This document shows positions 1 to 8,148 of a stretch of DNA of 20,567 nucleotides, piece after piece. Origin of the DNA: Chloroflexota bacterium. Its GTDB lineage: Bacteria > Chloroflexota > Anaerolineae > Anaerolineales > UBA4823. The translations under genes and the position numbers were made by a program. Location of the stretch: the NCBI GenBank assembly GCA_030613705.1, contig JAUWLJ010000001.1:1-20567 (forward strand), given 5' to 3'. Numbering within the stretch: position 1 is the first letter of the stretch; the number at the start of each line of letters is the position of its first letter. The notes below the pieces were generated by a model. That model had not been told where the DNA came from, made no database searches, and saw nothing but the letters and a program-made list of their open reading frames with translations.

Positions 1-117
1 GAAGTGCTCAACCATAACTGGCAGGAAAAACCTTTCATGCGGGTATCCTTTCAGGCATACAATCGGCAAACTGATATGGAAGTCTTGCTCAGAGCACTCA
101 AAAAAATTCTCACATGA
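1..117 (+). CDS. C-terminal end of a probable class V PLP-dependent aminotransferase (partial)
   Basis: An open frame enters from the left edge and ends at the TGA at 115-117, giving 38 residues. The segment around MRVSFQAYNRQTDMEVLL, followed by a short amphipathic tail, resembles the last strand and helix of class V aminotransferases (cysteine desulfurase, selenocysteine lyase and isopenicillin N epimerase-like enzymes), which often end in a stretch like RISFHxYNTxxDVDxLLxAL. No catalytic lysine or PLP site is inside the window, so the substrate cannot be stated. It lies 19 nt upstream of the metF start on the same strand, so the two could be cotranscribed. The family call rests on this short tail and on memory of the family. 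Confidence 0.55.
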   Translation, partial: EVLNHNWQEKPFMRVSFQAYNRQTDMEVLLRALKKILT

Positions 118-136
118 TTGATTATTGAGGGTAAAA

Positions 137-1036
137 ATGAAGATCACAGAATTGTGGAAAAAAAGTGATAAGCAGACGATATCATTTGAATTATTCCCAC
201 CCAGATCCGAGAAAGCAGCGGAACGCTTGGAAAAAACAATTGACGTTCTGGCAGGACTGAAACCAGATTTCGCTTCTGTGACTTTTGGCGCGGGGGGTTC
301 AACGCGAAAAGGTTCATTCCAGCTGTTGGAGAAATTAATAGTTGGGAAAAAGCTGGATGTGATCGGATATTTCGCGGGTTATGGTTTAGGACCTGAAGAT
401 ATCACCGGCGTATTGGATAGCTACCAGGAATTAGGGATCGAAAATATTCTAATCGTTCGAGGAGATATCCCACGGGATGACGAAGGATTTACACCTCACC
501 CGAATAGCTTTGAACATGCCTCCAGTTTGATGGAATATATTCGCCCGAAATATAATTTCTGCCTGGGTGTGGCAGCTTATCCAGAAGGACATATCGAAGC
601 TGAATCAAAAGAGAAGGATTTGGAATACTTAAAGTTGAAGGTGGATCAGGGTGCTGAATACATCATTACCAACTATACCTATGACAATCGATTCTTCTAT
701 GAATTCCTTGACCGCTGCCATGCGCTGGGAATCAACGTACCGATCGTAGCTGGCGTGATGCCGATTTACAGTGAAAAGATGATGGATTCTTTAGCTAGGT
801 TATGTGGAGCTACGATCACAGCCGATATCCGTCAGGGATTGGGAAATCTGCCAGAAGGGGATAAAGAAGCTGTACTCAACTTCGGTATCGAATTTGCTTA
901 TCGACAATGTAAGGATTTGCTGAAATCCGGTGTTCCTGGTTTACACATTTACACGATGAATCGCTATAAAACAGTCGCGGCCGTCGTAACCCGGTTAAGA
1001 GATGATGGGTTCTTTAATTCGGACTTTCAACAGTAA
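137..1036 (+). CDS. metF: Methylenetetrahydrofolate reductase, MetF-like
   Basis: Predicted to reduce 5,10-methylene- to 5-methyl-tetrahydrofolate with a flavin, supplying methyl groups for methionine synthesis or C1 metabolism in the cytoplasm. The 299-residue TIM-barrel protein has the family marks: SFELFPPRS with catalytic Glu at about residue 18, FGAGGS at 50-55, VRGDIP with the flavin/folate Asp at about 110, AAYPEGH at 146-152 and GVPGLHIYTMNR at 265-276. The start is placed at ATG 137 because GAGG at 127-130 lies at ribosome-site distance; the longer frame from TTG at 125 would cover that site. Two oddities: the usual AHLTC block is replaced by GYFAGYG (77-83), and the Gln of the ITQ motif (Gln183 in E. 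coli) is Asn (179). The family is clear; activity with the standard substrate is likely but not certain. Confidence 0.88.
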   Translation: MKITELWKKSDKQTISFELFPPRSEKAAERLEKTIDVLAGLKPDFASVTFGAGGSTRKGSFQLLEKLIVGKKLDVIGYFAGYGLGPEDITGVLDSYQELGIENILIVRGDIPRDDEGFTPHPNSFEHASSLMEYIRPKYNFCLGVAAYPEGHIEAESKEKDLEYLKLKVDQGAEYIITNYTYDNRFFYEFLDRCHALGINVPIVAGVMPIYSEKMMDSLARLCGATITADIRQGLGNLPEGDKEAVLNFGIEFAYRQCKDLLKSGVPGLHIYTMNRYKTVAAVVTRLRDDGFFNSDFQQ

Positions 1037-1101
1037 ATCAGCTACCCCTGAGTTTGTATCACTCTCAAGTTAGGATCTGAGAATATCTAAAATGTATCCG
1101 C

Positions 1102-2271
1102 TCACCGCCAGATACTCTCATAAGAGTGTTTCCCCACTAGCAAATTTCCCTCTGAAAAACGCTCTGGATTAAAAGGCTGGATATCAGCGGTCTCGGCCTC
1201 ACCATCGACAATTAATTCTGCCATGCAGGCACCAACTGCGGGAGCGATCTTAAAACCAGTGCCGCTGAACCCACAGGTCAGATAAAATCCTTCCGGACCA
1301 GCCTTGCCAATGATTGCCCTCTGATCTGGTGTGATGCCATCGTAACCCCCATGCGAATTGTGCAACGAACCATTATCCATCCCTGGAATACGCTTGCAGA
1401 TCCGATCTATGGCTCGATCAACAAAGCCAGGTTTGGAATGATCGCTATCACTATCTGGAGATTCTCCAATAGGATTATGATCTTCCAGACCAACCAGAGT
1501 CAATCCCCCTGTTTCGGGTCGGAAATACATAGAGTTGGGGAAATCGATCGCTGTTGGATGGTCAAATCCAAGCTCTTTTGGTCTTCTGATGAACATTGTA
1601 TCGTGACGCCAGGTATCTATTGGTAGCTCAAGCCCAATAAGCTTAGCAATTTTTCCAGCCCAGGCTCCAGCTGCATTCACAATAATGGGTGCTGAAAACT
1701 CACCGCTGTTGGTTTTGACTCCTTGAACTCGATCTCCTTGAATGGTGAAATCAATCACCTCGCAGTCCTGGATCAATTGGGCTCCATTAGCTCTGGCACT
1801 GTCCATGAAAGCACTCGTACAGCCGGCAGGATCAGCGTATCCCGAATCGGGCTCATACGCCGCCAGTTCAACATCCTCCCTGTAAAATGATGGCGCCAAG
1901 CGACCAACATCCTCCCTATCGATCAGGAGTGATGGAATGCCGATCTTCTGGTGCATTTGCACATTTGCCTTCAAACTATCTACAGCATCCCGAGAGACAA
2001 ACTGCATAAATCCGGTTCGCACAAACCCGCTATCTCCTCCAACCATATCAGCCCAATTACGAAAGTAATTGAACGAGATCCATGCCAGGCGTGATTCCGG
2101 TTCCAAATCGTAGTGCATCCTTACCAATCCACTTGAGCGGCCGGTTGCCCCTGAAGCAATAAATTGTTTTTCCAAGACGAGTGGCTTCACACCCTTCTGT
2201 GTTAGGTGGAAAGCCAAACTTGCACCATGGATCCCTCCGCCAATGATGATCACGTCGCTTGTCTGCGCCAT
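1102..2271 (-). CDS. FAD-dependent oxidoreductase of the DAO (glycine/sarcosine oxidase-like) family
   Basis: A 389-residue flavoenzyme of the D-amino-acid oxidase fold. The N terminus has the Rossmann dinucleotide signature IIIGGGIHG (8-16) followed by a Glu ending strand 2 (VLEK). A GATGRSSGLVR segment follows, like the FAD-phosphate loop of sarcosine oxidase beta-type proteins, and the C terminus carries GYDGITPDQRAIIG and CGFSGTGFKIAPAVG, the family's second FAD-contact region. Such enzymes oxidise secondary or primary amines (sarcosine, glycine, proline-like compounds), but the substrate cannot be read here. ATG at 2271 is preceded by AAAGGAGAG about 9 nt upstream. That site sits in the 15-nt gap after the DUF58 stop, so it is probably the third gene of the moxR operon, an unusual partnership. 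It ends convergent with metF, 65 nt away, with no convincing terminator between them. Confidence 0.82.
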   Translation of the reverse strand: MAQTSDVIIIGGGIHGASLAFHLTQKGVKPLVLEKQFIASGATGRSSGLVRMHYDLEPESRLAWISFNYFRNWADMVGGDSGFVRTGFMQFVSRDAVDSLKANVQMHQKIGIPSLLIDREDVGRLAPSFYREDVELAAYEPDSGYADPAGCTSAFMDSARANGAQLIQDCEVIDFTIQGDRVQGVKTNSGEFSAPIIVNAAGAWAGKIAKLIGLELPIDTWRHDTMFIRRPKELGFDHPTAIDFPNSMYFRPETGGLTLVGLEDHNPIGESPDSDSDHSKPGFVDRAIDRICKRIPGMDNGSLHNSHGGYDGITPDQRAIIGKAGPEGFYLTCGFSGTGFKIAPAVGACMAELIVDGEAETADIQPFNPERFSEGNLLVGKHSYESIWR

Positions 2272-2286
2272 TTATGGTCTCTCCTT

Positions 2287-3543
2287 TCATTCTCCAATCG
2301 ATAAAGCATTGCTCAGATCAGCATCCCTGCGAACGATCCGCAAAGGGATTTTCATATATTTAAGTCCCTCTGCTAATTCATCAGTGCCTTCAGGTCCATT
2401 GAAAGAGCCTGCATCAATCAACACCACCACTGGTCGTAAGCCGCGCCTTGCAAGGAGATCCGTCGCCAGGACAACTTCTTGTTCGACTGAGTGAGTGACT
2501 AACACGATCGTACTTCCCCGCGCTAAATGTTGAGCCTGAATATCTACCAACGCCCAGATCGGGAGTGAACCTTCAGCGCGTAAGAGCGCCAGCGACTCCA
2601 AAATCTTAACCAGCTGGCGTCCACCACGATCGGGGGGTAGCATGGTCAAGGTCTGTCCTGAACTGACAAATCCAACTGAGCGTCCCAGTCGTAGGAAATA
2701 GCGGGCTACCGAAGCTGCTGCACTTACTCCATATTCCTCCGTTGAAGGAGGTAGTGCGAATTCAAACTTGTGCTTCCAAAGATCCTCCTTGGTTTTCCTT
2801 GGCCAGATATATGGCAATGAGATCTGCCCTGATTCTGATGCATCTAAAAAGATCCAAACTTCCGCCTGTGGATCGAGTTCAAATTCTTTTGTCATCAAAC
2901 GATTTCTTCTGGCTGTGCTGACCCAGTGAATCCGGTTCATGGAATCACCTGGAGCATACTCCCGAATGCCTGCCGCATTGGAAGTCACCTGTGGCGTCCG
3001 CCTGCGCAATGCTTCCCCACCAGGCAATACTCCTGCCGGGTAAGGAAAATCATAGACATCAACCAGTAATGGGTAGACTAATAACGATTCGCTTGCTGGA
3101 TGGAGCCGCTCAACCGGGAATAATCCAAATGGGTCTCCAGATTCAAGCGAAGTTGGTCCAAGCGGGAAGACACCTCGCTGGAGTAACCTCGTCCTGGAAA
3201 GATAAGACCTCCCCCGATGAGGTTCAATTAATGGAAAAAGTCTTGACCCCGCCGAATCAGGCAGCGACGATCTATCACTAACTGCTAACCACAAGCGTGG
3301 CAGCCGACCAGGGTTATCCAATTCGATCTTTTCTTCTAAGATATGTCCTACTTGAGCGCGTGTGGTGCGCGCCCGGCGTACAATTTTGACCCCTTTCAAG
3401 ATTTGCCAGGACCAGAGCCAGCTTACTACCAACAAAACTGCCCAGATGTAGGCCAGGCGAAAATAAATACTTCCGCCGCTCACCACACCCGCAAGCACGC
3501 TTACCAGCAGCAATACGATGACGATGCGAGCCCCCACTGTCAT
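2287..3543 (-). CDS. DUF58 domain membrane-anchored protein
   Basis: A 418-residue protein with two N-terminal hydrophobic segments (about residues 7-25 and 30-47) followed by a soluble part. The DUF58 signature is plain: GIREYAPGDSMNRIHW then TARRNRLMTKEFE. Next comes a von Willebrand-like strand IFLDASESG, which matches a DxSxS metal-site pattern. DUF58 proteins are almost always coded beside MoxR ATPases and are thought to be their substrates or adaptors in envelope-linked assembly; the exact role is unknown. The start is placed at ATG 3543 rather than the upstream GTG at 3558, because GGGGAG lies 7 nt before it and only 1 nt separates it from the moxR stop (TGA-T-ATG), implying translational coupling. 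The next gene begins 15 nt after its stop. Confidence 0.9.
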   Translation of the reverse strand: MTVGARIVIVLLLVSVLAGVVSGGSIYFRLAYIWAVLLVVSWLWSWQILKGVKIVRRARTTRAQVGHILEEKIELDNPGRLPRLWLAVSDRSSLPDSAGSRLFPLIEPHRGRSYLSRTRLLQRGVFPLGPTSLESGDPFGLFPVERLHPASESLLVYPLLVDVYDFPYPAGVLPGGEALRRRTPQVTSNAAGIREYAPGDSMNRIHWVSTARRNRLMTKEFELDPQAEVWIFLDASESGQISLPYIWPRKTKEDLWKHKFEFALPPSTEEYGVSAAASVARYFLRLGRSVGFVSSGQTLTMLPPDRGGRQLVKILESLALLRAEGSLPIWALVDIQAQHLARGSTIVLVTHSVEQEVVLATDLLARRGLRPVVVLIDAGSFNGPEGTDELAEGLKYMKIPLRIVRRDADLSNALSIGE

Positions 3544-3544
3544 A

Positions 3545-4501
3545 TCAGCTCTCCCCACTCAAATCTCCACCCGGCACCGGTACACTGCCCAGGATCTCAT
3601 CGATCACTTCTGTCGCATCCATATCCCGCAATCGCGCTGCAGGGCCCAGGATCACCCGGTGGCACAATGCAGCTTCAGCAAGTGCCTTGATATCATCTGG
3701 TAAGACAAAATCTCTACCAGAAATCGCCGCACGCGCTTGACCCGCCCTGAATAATGTCAGGCTGCCTCGCGGGCTCGCTCCCAAATAGACATCAGGGAAA
3801 TCCCTGGTCCGGCGGGTAATGTCAACCATATATTCTTTCACCGCAGGAGCAACAAATACTTTCTTTACCTCTTCCTGGGCTTCCAAGACCTCTTTTTCAC
3901 TGACAGTTTGTTCTAAAGATTCGATTGGATGTAGGAATTGCTGTCTCTCAAGCACCTTGATCTCATCCATCGGTTTAGGGTAACCAAGCCGGACGCGTAA
4001 CAGAAATCGGTCTAATTGAGCTTCCGGCAGCGGGAATGTTCCTTCATACTCGATAGGGTTTTGAGTTGCCATTACCATAAATGGTTCAGGTAGAAAATGG
4101 GTCAATCCATCAACCGTCACTTGTCGTTCTCCCATCGCCTCCAGTAAAGCTGCTTGAGTTTTGGGAGTAGCCCTGTTGATCTCATCTGATAATACAATTT
4201 GCGCCATAATTGGCCCCGGACGAAACTCAAATTCCCGGCTCACTTGATTGAAAATCGATACACCAGTGACATCGCTAGGCAGCATATCCGGAGTGAATTG
4301 AATTCTACTGAAAGAACATCCTATAGATCTGGCAACACTGCGCGCCAGCATCGTCTTACCAACTCCCGGAACATCCTCAATCAGTAAATGACCCTGGCAA
4401 AGTAGCGTAATTACCGCCAATTCGACAGTCTCCCGCTTACCAACAATAACATTCTCAATATTATTAACCAGCCGGTCTGAAAATTCCTGAACATTAGCCA
4501 T
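3545..4501 (-). CDS. moxR: MoxR-type AAA+ ATPase
   Basis: A 318-residue AAA+ ATPase of the MoxR family, a chaperone-like protein thought to insert cofactors or remodel partner complexes together with DUF58/vWA proteins. Walker A is DVPGVGKT (43-50), Walker B VLSDEIN (103-109), sensor 1 is the Asn in ATQNP (145-149) and the arginine finger is in EAQLDRF (160-166). The C-terminal lid contains the family's [10 protein letters not shown] segment. Length is typical. ATG at 4501 has GGAG 6 nt upstream. It is the first gene of a minus-strand unit: the 139-nt gap before it holds no gene, and I see no convincing -35/-10 pair there. Downstream it is coupled to DUF58. The transglutaminase and extra vWA genes that often follow are absent. 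Confidence 0.94.
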   Translation of the reverse strand: MANVQEFSDRLVNNIENVIVGKRETVELAVITLLCQGHLLIEDVPGVGKTMLARSVARSIGCSFSRIQFTPDMLPSDVTGVSIFNQVSREFEFRPGPIMAQIVLSDEINRATPKTQAALLEAMGERQVTVDGLTHFLPEPFMVMATQNPIEYEGTFPLPEAQLDRFLLRVRLGYPKPMDEIKVLERQQFLHPIESLEQTVSEKEVLEAQEEVKKVFVAPAVKEYMVDITRRTRDFPDVYLGASPRGSLTLFRAGQARAAISGRDFVLPDDIKALAEAALCHRVILGPAARLRDMDATEVIDEILGSVPVPGGDLSGES

Positions 4502-4640
4502 ACGCTTCTCCAGAGATGAGTTTTCGTTTCAATGCCATTCACGTCTATTTAACGAACCATTGGTATTCATCCAGATCCTGCATAATACTTCAACATTCAA
4601 CCTGCTATTGACGTTCCCGAATTCAGACATTCTACAGAGA

Positions 4641-7169
4641 TCAATCCTTTGCTGCGGATATTTTCTTTCCCAACCAGCCTGCACATAGGATTATTAGTCC
4701 TGCTAATGCAAATCCGCTGACCACAACTCCCCAACTAAACCACTTTGGTTGGTATGCAATTACCACCTCATGCTGGTCCCCGCTTGGCAATTCGACTGCC
4801 CTGAAGAGATAATTTGCATGCAGTATCGGAGTTGGGTTCCCATCCACCTTAGCTTGCCACCCAGGATACCATACATCTGCAATCACCAAGTAGCCAGGAT
4901 GAGAATTACCAACCTCCAACAATATTTTAGAAGGTCCAGACGATATCAAATTAATCTCCGCCGGGACGTGTTCACTACATAATGGTTCATCAGACGAGTC
5001 TCCTGCTTCTAAAATGACCTCATTGACGAAATCAACTTGGTTTTGGGTGACTTTTTCGATCGCCTGATCAGCGTTATCTACCAGGAGCCCGCATGCCACC
5101 CATCGAATCCGAGGATATGCATCTCTACTGTCAAATCGCACTCCGTAAGGCTCGTTTAAGTCTATATTTTCTACCACTGTCACACCCATCAGGTTCAGCA
5201 TCTGGTCCTTAGATGCTGAATCCACCTCCCCAAGAAGCCTCATCCATTCAGAGTATCTCCCAGGGAGAAGCGGATCAAAGTTATTCGCTGAAGGGATCGA
5301 ATCCAAAATGGTTACATTGGGCAGCATAGTTGCGCGCAAACTCTGCCATCCCTCCTCCCCACTGAAAGGTTGAAAGGTATCAAAACGCAGAAAACGCTCA
5401 AATTTTAGCAGTTCTTCATCCTCTGCTGGCAAATACAAACGACCTTCATCCAGCAAGCTGGCAACATGTTCTCCAGCAGGAGAAGGCTCGCGGTAAACAC
5501 TCAAATCCACACCCGGATTTAAACCCCAACCGGCAACAACCAGGTCAAAACCAACCCAAAAGATCACCGCCCACTGCCACCACCCCCAATTGAGATTCGC
5601 AGTTACCAGATCCTCTTTCTGTGGAGCTTTTAGGGCTAGAAATCCTAAGCCAACTCCCCAAAAACCAACCATCGCAATCGCTCTAATAAATGATGGTCTG
5701 ATCCCCCATGATAACGAATGTGACACGAGCAAGGCAATCCCAGCTCCTACGGTGATTGCAGCAGCTGCCATGACTCCCAGGCGTAACCAGTACAAGCTTT
5801 TACCCCGAGGTCGGCGCCAGGAGTCAGCACCGATCGCGGACAGGATCGCCAGAGAGAACAAAGCCAAAATCGATATGCGCGTTGGGGCTTGAAACATATC
5901 GAATGTCGGCACATATCTGTAAAGCCAGGGGAAAATGGGTGTATTTCGCCCTAATGCTATCGCAAAGGAAATTAGGATCAAGACAAATAAGAACCAAACA
6001 AACCGTGATTTGATCACTGTTTGGTCCTGGACTCTCTTTCCCCGGGTAAGCAGAGCTGCAATTGCCAGGACAAACGGAATCAATCCGATATAGATGGCAT
6101 CTTCCCAATAATTCGCAAATCCCCAATAATCACCGAAAACCGGGTTTCCAAACAAATCTGGAGCGACGAAGGATAGAAACCGCCAGGGCCAAAACGAATA
6201 GGACATCGCAAAGTCATAATTTACAGCTGCCGAGCGCTGCGATTGTAAAAGATATTCTATTGTAGGAAGCAGTTGCACGGCAGCTAAGCCGATTGCAAGC
6301 AATAGAGCTGCCCCTGGTAATAAGAGCATTTTTACTACTGGAAAAGTTGGGCTTTCTTTAACATGGTCTCCACTACTCGCAAGCATATTTTTTGCTACTT
6401 GATCCTCGTAGTTATCCGTAGATTCATTCGTGCTGGACGATACACTTCGCTGCGTATTCCGAGAATGAGTCATAGCGAAGTACAACGCCCAGACGGAGGC
6501 CAAAATAAGGCTATACCAGGTAGTTTGTGCATGCCCGGCCAGCAGCTGCATCGTAAAACTCACCGTTAGCAGTAAATAAGCAGATATGAGCTTATATTGG
6601 CGATTTTCTTCAGCTATTGAAGTATGCGGATTTTCAATAGATTGGTTGTTATACGCCGCAATCAGTTTGGTGACCCCCAGGATGATCCATGGCATCCAGG
6701 CGACTGCAGCATTGATCGATAAGAATCCTGCTCTCGAAACGAGGTAGCCACTCAATCCGAATGCCAGACCAGCAATTACCTGAGCCAGTAATCCCAATCT
6801 CAACTGGCGGATCAATAAGGCCATTCCCAATGAGGCCCAGATAAGGTGCAGTAAAACCATCACAGCCTGGAACCAGGCCATCGCAGGTACTCCCCCGATC
6901 GAATATAACAGGAAATATAACCAGGTGGGTGGGTAAAATAGGGCGGATTGGTAATTGGCGATAAGCGGTGCGCCCATTCCCAATATGCTGTTCCAGAGCG
7001 GCAGCACACCTCGCGTTATTTCATCCCAGGCATAAGTCCACCAGGGAATGAACTGGGTTAGCGGTGTCCCCCAAAATAATGCTCTCCCGCTCAAGATGAT
7101 CGGAGCAAAGAGGATAAAGGGGAAGACGAGCAGGGGTAAGTAGTAATACCAGGGTGCGCGCTGGGACAT
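4641..7169 (-). CDS. YfhO-like multi-spanning membrane protein (GT-C fold)
   Basis: An 842-residue membrane protein with roughly a dozen predicted transmembrane helices. The N-terminal loop PLWNSILGMGAPLIAN followed by a YPPTWLY segment (57-85) matches the YfhO pattern of a Trp-Asn loop and a YP turn. The C-terminal extracytoplasmic domain has the typical YPGWQAKVDG with later VELPSGDQHEVVIAY, then a last helix and a KK tail. YfhO proteins belong to the GT-C glycosyltransferase fold; in Gram-positives they glycosylate teichoic acids, but the substrate here is unknown. A hydrophilic Ser/Thr/Asn-rich insert (about 235-277) interrupts the helices. No ribosome site precedes the ATG; a TAGAAT hexamer ends 8 nt upstream, suggesting a very short or absent leader. 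It follows the hairpin behind the response regulator, so it is probably its own transcription unit. Confidence 0.86.
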   Translation of the reverse strand: MSQRAPWYYYLPLLVFPFILFAPIILSGRALFWGTPLTQFIPWWTYAWDEITRGVLPLWNSILGMGAPLIANYQSALFYPPTWLYFLLYSIGGVPAMAWFQAVMVLLHLIWASLGMALLIRQLRLGLLAQVIAGLAFGLSGYLVSRAGFLSINAAVAWMPWIILGVTKLIAAYNNQSIENPHTSIAEENRQYKLISAYLLLTVSFTMQLLAGHAQTTWYSLILASVWALYFAMTHSRNTQRSVSSSTNESTDNYEDQVAKNMLASSGDHVKESPTFPVVKMLLLPGAALLLAIGLAAVQLLPTIEYLLQSQRSAAVNYDFAMSYSFWPWRFLSFVAPDLFGNPVFGDYWGFANYWEDAIYIGLIPFVLAIAALLTRGKRVQDQTVIKSRFVWFLFVLILISFAIALGRNTPIFPWLYRYVPTFDMFQAPTRISILALFSLAILSAIGADSWRRPRGKSLYWLRLGVMAAAAITVGAGIALLVSHSLSWGIRPSFIRAIAMVGFWGVGLGFLALKAPQKEDLVTANLNWGWWQWAVIFWVGFDLVVAGWGLNPGVDLSVYREPSPAGEHVASLLDEGRLYLPAEDEELLKFERFLRFDTFQPFSGEEGWQSLRATMLPNVTILDSIPSANNFDPLLPGRYSEWMRLLGEVDSASKDQMLNLMGVTVVENIDLNEPYGVRFDSRDAYPRIRWVACGLLVDNADQAIEKVTQNQVDFVNEVILEAGDSSDEPLCSEHVPAEINLISSGPSKILLEVGNSHPGYLVIADVWYPGWQAKVDGNPTPILHANYLFRAVELPSGDQHEVVIAYQPKWFSWGVVVSGFALAGLIILCAGWLGKKISAAKD

Positions 7170-7177
7170 TCCAGAAA

Positions 7178-7183
7178 ATTCTA
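7178..7183 (-). promoter_or_regulatory. Possible -10 element of a near-leaderless promoter for the YfhO-like gene
   Basis: On the minus strand TAGAAT ends 8 nt before the ATG at 7169, and no Shine-Dalgarno sequence is visible. No well-placed -35 hexamer is seen; TTGACG lies only 11 nt upstream, too close. The call rests on the hexamer, its spacing and the position after a terminator-like hairpin. Confidence 0.3.
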
Positions 7184-7221
7184 ACAGATTTACTCGTCAA
7201 GTGGTTAGCCAGATCCACAGA

Positions 7222-7267
7222 TCAGATCCAAAAGACCAGGCAAATTCACCTGGTCTTTTGGATCTGA
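7222..7267 (-). terminator. Perfect 19-bp hairpin behind the response regulator gene, likely terminator or mRNA stabiliser
   Basis: Arms 7222-7240 and 7249-7267 (core CAGATCCAAAAGACCAGG and its exact complement) are separated by an 8-nt loop, CAAATTCA. The hairpin starts 24 nt after the regulator's stop codon and lies before the next minus-strand gene. No T tract follows on either strand, so it is not a textbook intrinsic terminator. It could end transcription with help, protect a 3' end, or be a protein-binding palindrome. Confidence 0.6.
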
Positions 7268-7291
7268 AACCACTTCAGCTCGTCAATGCGG

Positions 7292-8068
7292 TTACGGTTT
7301 TTCTCCAATATTCAACTGGTAGCCCAATCCTTCCCGGTTGATAATCAGCTGGGGATCAATTGGATCGATCTCGACCTTCTGTCTGAGTAGATAAATTAAA
7401 TACTTGATCCGATTGCGGACCTTGTAATTATCACTATCCCAGATTTTTGTAGCAATATCTTCGTACCGTACTAAACGGGGAGCTTTTATTGCCAACACTT
7501 CAAGCAATGCAAATTCCCGGGTAGAAAGATGCACGTCTTTTCCCCTAAGTTTTATCTCGTGGGTTTCAAAATCAATAGTCAAGTCTATTTCAGGATACAC
7601 ACGTCTCGTGAGTGGCACTGTACCGCTCGCTCTCCTTAAGACAGTGTTTACCCTTGCTACAAGCTCAGGCGGGAAGAATGGCTTTGTAACGTAATCATCG
7701 AATCCTAAATTAAGCCCTTTGACTACGTTCTCCTTCTTCGTATCTGCCGAGACGACAATTACCGGAACATCGGACATTTGGCGGATGTTGTGGAAAGTCT
7801 CCCAACCATCCATATCCGGCATCATCAAGTCAAGCAAGATCACTGAGGGTATGGAATCAGAACATTTTTGGATCGCCTCTTTCCCACTGAAGGCACTCAC
7901 CACATCCATGCCTGCATTTCTAAATATTATTTTTATTAGATCTACTGTATCCGGATCGTCGTCGACAATCAAGGCCTTCCGGGTAGACGGCCTGGCCTGA
8001 ATGTCATCCAGATCCATCCCTTTTTGGGATGCGATACCATCGTGGTATTCGGCCGGGAGGTTTAACAT
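7292..8068 (-). CDS. OmpR/PhoB-family response regulator, orphan
   Basis: A 258-residue two-domain regulator. A non-conserved N-terminal stretch of about 30 residues precedes the receiver domain: LIVDDDP with the acidic pocket at 36-38, phospho-acceptor Asp80 in LLDLMMPDMDG, Ser107 in VVSAD and Lys129 in TKPF. A winged-helix DNA-binding domain follows (about 162-253; STREFALLEVL, then RNRIKYLIYLLRQKV and GLGYQLN). All residues needed for phosphorylation are present. No histidine kinase is coded in the window. ATG at 8068 has a strong AAAGGAGG site 6 nt upstream, so the gene is well translated wherever its transcript begins. It sits between YfhO-like genes, 80 nt after one and followed by a perfect hairpin. 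A role controlling those surface genes is only a guess from position. Confidence 0.9.
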   Translation of the reverse strand: MLNLPAEYHDGIASQKGMDLDDIQARPSTRKALIVDDDPDTVDLIKIIFRNAGMDVVSAFSGKEAIQKCSDSIPSVILLDLMMPDMDGWETFHNIRQMSDVPVIVVSADTKKENVVKGLNLGFDDYVTKPFFPPELVARVNTVLRRASGTVPLTRRVYPEIDLTIDFETHEIKLRGKDVHLSTREFALLEVLAIKAPRLVRYEDIATKIWDSDNYKVRNRIKYLIYLLRQKVEIDPIDPQLIINREGLGYQLNIGEKP

Positions 8069-8148
8069 TCTGTTCCTCCTTTGTAAACACCTGTTCTCTT
8101 ACGCGACTGTTATTGATTTGTTACCATTTTATCATCAAATACCCACTT

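Noticed and set aside
1063..1082. TCTCA...TGAGA inverted repeat between metF and the FAD oxidoreductase, considered as a bidirectional terminator
   Set aside because: Only 5 bp with a 10-nt loop and no T tract; too weak to call.
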